Of a DNA stretch of 64,000 bases, positions 60,413 to 64,000 are shown in pieces. The position numbers and the translations under genes were made by a program. The notes under the pieces are model-generated. The model had not been told where the DNA came from and searched no databases. It worked only from the letters and a program-made list of their open reading frames with translations. The DNA is from Nocardioides ungokensis. GTDB taxonomy: Bacteria; Actinomycetota; Actinomycetes; Propionibacteriales; Nocardioidaceae. How positions within the stretch are numbered: the first letter of the stretch is position 1; every line of letters starts with the position of its first letter. The stretch spans positions 4,560,783 through 4,624,782 of the forward strand of contig NZ_CP059164.1 in NCBI RefSeq assembly GCF_013466985.1, in the 5' to 3' direction.

Positions 60413-61168
60413 TCACGCCTTCCGCCTCCCGTGCGATCCTCGCCGCTTCGACCCGCGCTTGCGACCCGAGTCGGACCCGCGGGTGGTCGTCCGTTCCGCG
60501 GCAGGCGGCCAAGATACCTGTGCCGGATCGTCCCAGGCCACCTGGAGGGCGTAGGTGGGCGGATCGACCAGGCCCTCACCCAGGACGCGGACCTCCGGCT
60601 CGGCACAGGCCCACTGCTCCAGCACCGGGCGAGCCACCTCGATCTCCTCCGACACCGAGGACCCCTTCATCGCGACCAGGGCTCCGGTCGGGGCCACCAG
60701 CGGCATCGACCAGCCCAGCAGCCGCTCCAGCGGAGCGACCGCGCGGGAGGTCACCACGTCGAAGGTCCGCACCCCGTGCAGGGCGTCGGCGCGGCCGCGC
60801 ACCACCTCGACGTTGTCGAGGTCCAGCGCGCCCACCGCTTCCTCCAGGAACGTCGTCCGCCGCAGCAGAGGCTCGACGAGCGTGAGTCGGAGGTCGGGGC
60901 GGGCGACCGCCAGGACCAGCCCCGGCAGGCCGGCTCCCGAGCCGATGTCACAGACCTCCACCCCCTCAGGGATCAGGTTGCCCAGCAGCGCGCAGTTGAC
61001 CAGGTGGCGCTCCCACAGGCGCGGTGCCTCCCGTGGCCCGATCAGCCCGCGGACGACGCCGTCGGTCGCCAGGAGGTGCGCGAACTGCTCCGCGAGCGGC
61101 AGTCGCGCAGAAGAGAACACCCTCCGGGCCACGTCGGGCGCGGAGGGTGTTTCACGTGAAACGTCCAT
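60413..61168 (-). CDS. rsmG: 16S rRNA (guanine-N7)-methyltransferase RsmG
   Basis: A 251-residue SAM-dependent enzyme that methylates G527 of 16S rRNA (loss gives low-level streptomycin resistance). SAM site VCDIGSGAGLPGLVLAVARPDLRLTLVEPLLRRTTFLEEA; FDVVTSRAVAPLERLLGW is the conserved catalytic-face block. The C-terminal ~45 residues are a basic Arg/Lys/Gly tail longer than in Escherichia coli GidB. ATG 61168 starts MDVSRETPSA, with codons 2-7 inside a parS site. It lies four bases after jag. Confidence 0.95.
   Translation of the reverse strand: MDVSRETPSAPDVARRVFSSARLPLAEQFAHLLATDGVVRGLIGPREAPRLWERHLVNCALLGNLIPEGVEVCDIGSGAGLPGLVLAVARPDLRLTLVEPLLRRTTFLEEAVGALDLDNVEVVRGRADALHGVRTFDVVTSRAVAPLERLLGWSMPLVAPTGALVAMKGSSVSEEIEVARPVLEQWACAEPEVRVLGEGLVDPPTYALQVAWDDPAQVSWPPAAERTTTRGSDSGRKRGSKRRGSHGRRKA
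61148..61163. promoter_or_regulatory. parS site inside the rsmG start
   Basis: TGTTTCACGTGAAACG matches parS at 15 of 16 positions and encodes part of rsmG residues 2-7 (DVSRET). Confidence 0.88.
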
Positions 61169-61172
61169 CGGA

Positions 61173-61751
61173 TCAGCTCGGCAGGACCACCACGTGGCGG
61201 CGGGGCTCGGCGCCCTCCGACTCCGAGCTCAGCCCGGCGGCGGCCACCGCGTCGTGCACGACCTTGCGCTCGAACGGCGTCATCGCGTCGAGCGAGACCG
61301 GCTCACCGGACTCGCGCACCCGGGCCACGGTCTGCTCGGCCAGGGCGACCAGCTCCTCGCGCTTCTGCGCCCGGAAGCCGGAGATGTCCAGCATCAGGCG
61401 GGAGCGCTCACCGGTCTCGCGGTAGACGGCGAGGCGGGTCAGCTCCTGCAGCGCATCGAGGACCTCGCCGTCGCGCCCGACCAGCTGGCTCAGGTCGGCA
61501 CCCACGATGGAGACCGCTGCGCGGTCACCCTCGACGTCCATGTCGAGGTCACCGTCGAGGTCGGCGATGTCGAGCAGCTCCTCGAGGTAGTCGGCGGCGA
61601 TGTCGCCCTCCTGCTCGAGCTCACGGACACGGTCGGCCGCGGACGTCGGTGCCTCCGGGGTCTCCGGAGCGTCCGGGGTCTCCAGAACGTCCGGGGTCTC
61701 CTCGGCCTGCTGGTCGTCGTGCTGGGTGGTCTCGGTGCCGGTCTCGCTCAC
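61173..61751 (-). CDS. jag: Jag/KhpB-type RNA-binding protein (KH and R3H domains)
   Basis: A 192-residue protein. An acidic Thr/Pro/Glu-rich N-terminus (VLETPDAPETPEAPTS) is followed by a KH domain (VSIVGADLSQLVGRDGEVLDALQELTRLAV) and a C-terminal R3H domain (EPVSLDAMTPFERKVVHDAVAAAGLSSESEGAEPRRHVVV). Jag/KhpB binds RNA and affects cell division and wall synthesis in Gram-positives. GTG 61751 overlaps the yidC stop (GTGA), and rsmG follows. Confidence 0.94.
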   Translation of the reverse strand: MSETGTETTQHDDQQAEETPDVLETPDAPETPEAPTSAADRVRELEQEGDIAADYLEELLDIADLDGDLDMDVEGDRAAVSIVGADLSQLVGRDGEVLDALQELTRLAVYRETGERSRLMLDISGFRAQKREELVALAEQTVARVRESGEPVSLDAMTPFERKVVHDAVAAAGLSSESEGAEPRRHVVVLPS

Positions 61752-62751
61752 TGCTGCTCTCCCTCAGGGGTCGTCTTGTCCGTGGGACGTGCACCACCGG
61801 ACTTCTTGCGCTGCTCTCGGGTCTGCCGCTTCGGCTGCTGCCGCTGCGAGGGCCGGCGGTCGGACTCGGTCTCGGTGGTCGTCGAGGGCGTCTCGGGCGC
61901 GGTCGTCGGGTGACCGTGCCGGGCTGCCTTGGCGGCATCCCGCTCCGCCTTGGCCTGGGCCGCAGCGGTTCCCGGAGCCGGGTTGTTGCGGATCACGTAG
62001 AACTGCTGGCCCATGGTCCACAGGTTGGAGGTGGTCCAGTAGAAGAGGACGCCGATCGGGAACGCGATACCACCCACGGCGAACACGACCGGCAGCACGT
62101 AGAGCAGCATCTTCTGCTGCTGCGCGTAGGGCCCGCTCAGCGCGTCGGCCGGCATGTTCTTGCTCATCAGCTGGCGCTGCGTGGTGAAGGTGGTGGCGGT
62201 CATGGCGACCACGAGGAAGGCGGCCAGGACCTGCACCGCCAGCACCCCGCCCGAGTCGAGGAACGTGCTCTTGATCGGGATGACGCCGAAGAGCTCGGAC
62301 TCACCGAAGCTCTTGGCCAGCGAGGTGGTCAGGAAGCCGTTCCCCGCCCCGCTCTTCGCGGCGTGGTCCAGCAGCCGGAAGAGCGCCAGGAAGATCGGCA
62401 TCTGGATCAGGATCGGCAGACAGGACGCGAACGGGTTGGTGCCCGAGTCCTTGTACAGCTTCATCGTCTCCTGGGCGAGCTTCTCCCGTCGTGGCCGTAC
62501 TTCTTCTGCAGCTCCTTGACCTTGGGCTGGATCAGCTGCATGTTCCGGCTGGACTTGATCTGCTTGACGAACAGCGGGATCAGCGCCGCGCGGATGACCA
62601 GCGTGAGGCCGATGATCGACAGGACCCACGAGAGGCCACCGTCGGCGGGAAGCACGAGGCTGAAGACCCAGTGCCAAGCCACCAGCACCGCCGAGATCGC
62701 GTAGTACAGCGGCGTCATGATGAAGTGGCCGATCTGGCCGAAGATTCCCAC
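61748..62751 (-). CDS. yidC: Membrane protein insertase YidC/Oxa1, frame broken by one missing base
   Basis: A repaired ~334-residue Oxa1-type insertase. From GTG 62751: GQIGHFIMTPLYYAISAVLVAWHWVFS, GLTLVIRAALIPLFVKQIKSSRNMQLIQPKVKELQKKYGHD. At ~62488 one base is missing (CACGACGGGAGAAG for CACGACCGGGAGAAG): the first frame stops at 62461, while the true continuation REKLAQETMKLYKDSGTNPFASCLPILIQMPIFLALFRLL is in another frame through to 61748. The conserved cavity Arg (IRAALIP) is present; the basic Gln/Arg/Lys tail is typical of actinobacteria. YidC is essential, so this break is almost certainly a sequencing error. GTGA overlap with jag. Confidence 0.94.
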
Positions 62752-62756
62752 GGGTG

Positions 62757-63020
62757 TCAGGCTCCTTGGATGGGGGAGTTGCCCGCGCTGGCGCGGGAAG
62801 GACTCTGTCGGGGCGGGACCGGGTCGTAGCCGCCGGCCGCCCATGGGTGGCACCGGGCCAGCCGGCGTACCGCCAGCCAGCTCCCGCGCAGGCTGCCGTA
62901 CTCACGCACCGCGTCCAGGGCGTACGCCGAGCAGGACGGGTGGTAGCGGCAGACCTGCCCGTAGAGCGGGCTGATCAGTGCCCGGTAGGCCTTGAGCAGG
63001 CCGATGAGGACGTACTTCAC
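62757..63020 (-). CDS. yidD: Membrane protein insertion efficiency factor YidD
   Basis: An 87-residue protein: LLKAYRALISPLYGQVCRYHPSCSAYALDAVREYGSLRGSWLAVRRLARCHPWAAGGYDPVP, with the conserved cysteines (CRYHPSCSxYA and RCHPW). It associates with the inner membrane and helps YidC. GTG 63020 overlaps the rnpA stop (GTGA); five bases separate it from yidC. Confidence 0.95.
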   Translation of the reverse strand: MKYVLIGLLKAYRALISPLYGQVCRYHPSCSAYALDAVREYGSLRGSWLAVRRLARCHPWAAGGYDPVPPRQSPSRASAGNSPIQGA

Positions 63021-63373
63021 GCGACCAGCACCCGACCCAGGCAACGGTCGAGGTCGGCGCCGAGTTCCGCGTACGTCGCCGCGGCGGAATCCGGCAGCGC
63101 CCGGACCACGAGCACAGCAGAGCCCGGGAGCGACGAGACGTGCTCCCGGGCCAGGTGCCTGAGTCGACGCTTCACGCGGTTGCGGGTCGCGGCGTTGCCC
63201 ACCGCCTTGCTGACGACGAACCCGACCCGAACGGGTGACGAGGAGTCGCCCGCGTCCTCGACGCCCGGGGTGAAGAGGTGGACGACGAGGGTGCGGGAAC
63301 CGGATCTGCGCCCCCGACGCACCGCGACCCGGAAGGACTCCGAGTCACGCAGGCGATGGGGCGCGGTCAGCAC
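63017..63373 (-). CDS. rnpA: Ribonuclease P protein component
   Basis: A 118-residue RNase P protein that assists the catalytic RNA in tRNA 5' maturation. LRDSESFRVAVRRGRRSGSRTLVVHL and the signature RVGFVVSKAVGNAATRNRVKRRLRHLARE (RNR motif) are visible. GTG 63373. It lies 28 bases after rpmH and overlaps yidD. Confidence 0.96.
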   Translation of the reverse strand: MLTAPHRLRDSESFRVAVRRGRRSGSRTLVVHLFTPGVEDAGDSSSPVRVGFVVSKAVGNAATRNRVKRRLRHLAREHVSSLPGSAVLVVRALPDSAAATYAELGADLDRCLGRVLVA

Positions 63374-63401
63374 GGTGTGGGCCGGCCGGCAGAGGCTGGC
63401 C

Positions 63402-63539
63402 TCAGACGGCCAGGCTCTTGCGGCCCTTGCGACGGCGCGAGGACAGGATGGCGCGACCCGCGCGGGTGCGCATGCGCAGGCGGAAACCGTGCACCTTGTG
63501 ACGGCGGCGGTTGTTCGGCTGGTACGTACGCTTGCTCAC
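63402..63539 (-). CDS. rpmH: 50S ribosomal protein L34
   Basis: A 45-residue L34: SKRTYQPNNRRRHKVHGFRLRMRTRAGRAILSSRRRKGR, the complete family signature. GTG 63539 with GAGAAG upstream. First gene of the rpmH-rnpA-yidD-yidC-jag-rsmG-parA-parB run away from the origin. Confidence 0.97.
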   Translation of the reverse strand: MSKRTYQPNNRRRHKVHGFRLRMRTRAGRAILSSRRRKGRKSLAV

Positions 63540-64000
63540 GAGCTTCTCTCCATGGTGTGACAGGGCAGCCACGCCGGCGGATCGGCAGCACCACACGAGC
63601 GCGATCGCTCGAGACGCCTTTCGGCTGGCACCGCCCACCCACGAGCGCACAGCTGCGTGGACATGCGGCACCGGTCGACACCGGGTGACCGGCCAACGGT
63701 ACGCGCTGGCGTTCAACAGGGTCAAACCGGCGCCGGAGCACCGTCCCCAGCCCTGTGGATGACATCTTGCCCCACCCTGCCGCACCTTGTTACGTTCGGG
63801 CCTTCCGAGGTTCCCCCACACCCCCGGGGCTCGGTGGATCAGCAGCTCGTGTGACGTGCGCCACTTCTCCGGCTTTTGCGCTCTGACCTGCGAAAACAGT
63901 GATCCATCGGCCGTCACGGTGCGTCTCGGACCGCCCCTATCCACAGTGAGGGGGTCGGGTTCACAACCTGTGGACAAAGTTGTGGAGACTGAACCGGCCC
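63540..64000. other. oriC: rpmH-dnaA intergenic region, left part of the replication origin (oriC)
   Basis: No gene is found in these 461 bases. DnaA boxes: TGTGGATGA at 63754-63762 (one mismatch), CTATCCACA at 63937-63945 (one mismatch to TTATCCACA), TGTGGACAA at 63970-63978 (reverse of TTGTCCACA, the preferred high-GC box) and TGTGGAGAC near 63983-63991. Density rises toward the right edge, so the origin and dnaA continue beyond the window. Confidence 0.8.

Noticed and set aside
1..64000. CRISPR arrays, tRNA genes, insertion sequences, prophage genes and riboswitches
   Set aside because: No regularly spaced repeats, no tRNA-like cloverleaf with TTCGA arm, no transposase or integrase, and no recognisable riboswitch core were seen. 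Covariance-model searches would be needed to exclude small RNAs.

Overview
The window comes from a high-GC Gram-positive actinobacterium. Nocardioides or a close relative in the Propionibacteriales is the best guess, from protein style, F420-dependent enzymes, frequent GTG starts and gene order. It runs into the chromosomal replication origin: the right end carries the canonical block parB-parA-rsmG-jag-yidC-yidD-rnpA-rpmH, followed by the start of the rpmH-dnaA gap with DnaA boxes. A second conserved origin-proximal block lies further left: ino1, a PadR regulator, a class A PBP, a GT87 mannosyltransferase-like protein, then rpsF-ssb-rpsR-rplI and dnaB. The same set is found close to oriC in mycobacteria.

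Layout. 1-8.2 kb: an FMN 2-hydroxyacid oxidase, DUF427, a PPOX/F420 protein, a lipoprotein with a sialidase-like secreted protein, an ELWxxDGT-repeat protein, GNAT and VOC proteins. 8.2-11 kb: a divergent amidoligase cluster (RimK fused to a TrkA-C domain, a pepsin-like zinc protease homologue, an aspartoacylase homologue). 11-19.5 kb: HU, a SWEET-like protein, MmcQ/YjbR, then accessory genes (a Cys-rich 60-mer, an HHH membrane protein, a CASTOR/POLLUX-type channel, carboxyethylornithine synthase, an LLM oxidoreductase). 19.6-26.4 kb: dnaB, a MATE exporter, ribosomal genes, ssb, endonuclease IV. 26.5-31.7 kb: a leftward operon of ECF-like sigma factor, small regulatory protein, subtilisin-like protease and TPR-CHAT caspase-like protease; this is the most interesting system here. 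31.8-39.7 kb: FemX-type ligase, alanine-racemase-like protein, GT87, PBP, PadR, ino1. 39.8-43.4 kb: SRPBCC, two TetR regulators, an aldo/keto reductase and an F420/NADP-type oxidoreductase with clear operators. 43.5-54 kb: CCA-adding enzyme, DUF6049, MurJ, a MurJ-linked pseudokinase, SigM-like sigma and membrane partner, thioredoxin reductase and thioredoxin. 54-58 kb: GNAT, aminotransferase, D-Ala-D-Ala ligase-like protein, acyltransferase. 58.2-64 kb: partition and origin block.

Sequence quality matters. At least nine genes, including the normally essential yidC and the conserved ino1, have reading frames broken by single-base changes, mostly losses in G or C runs. Most of these are probably sequencing or assembly indels rather than true pseudogenes. 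Broken genes are annotated across their full span with break positions given.
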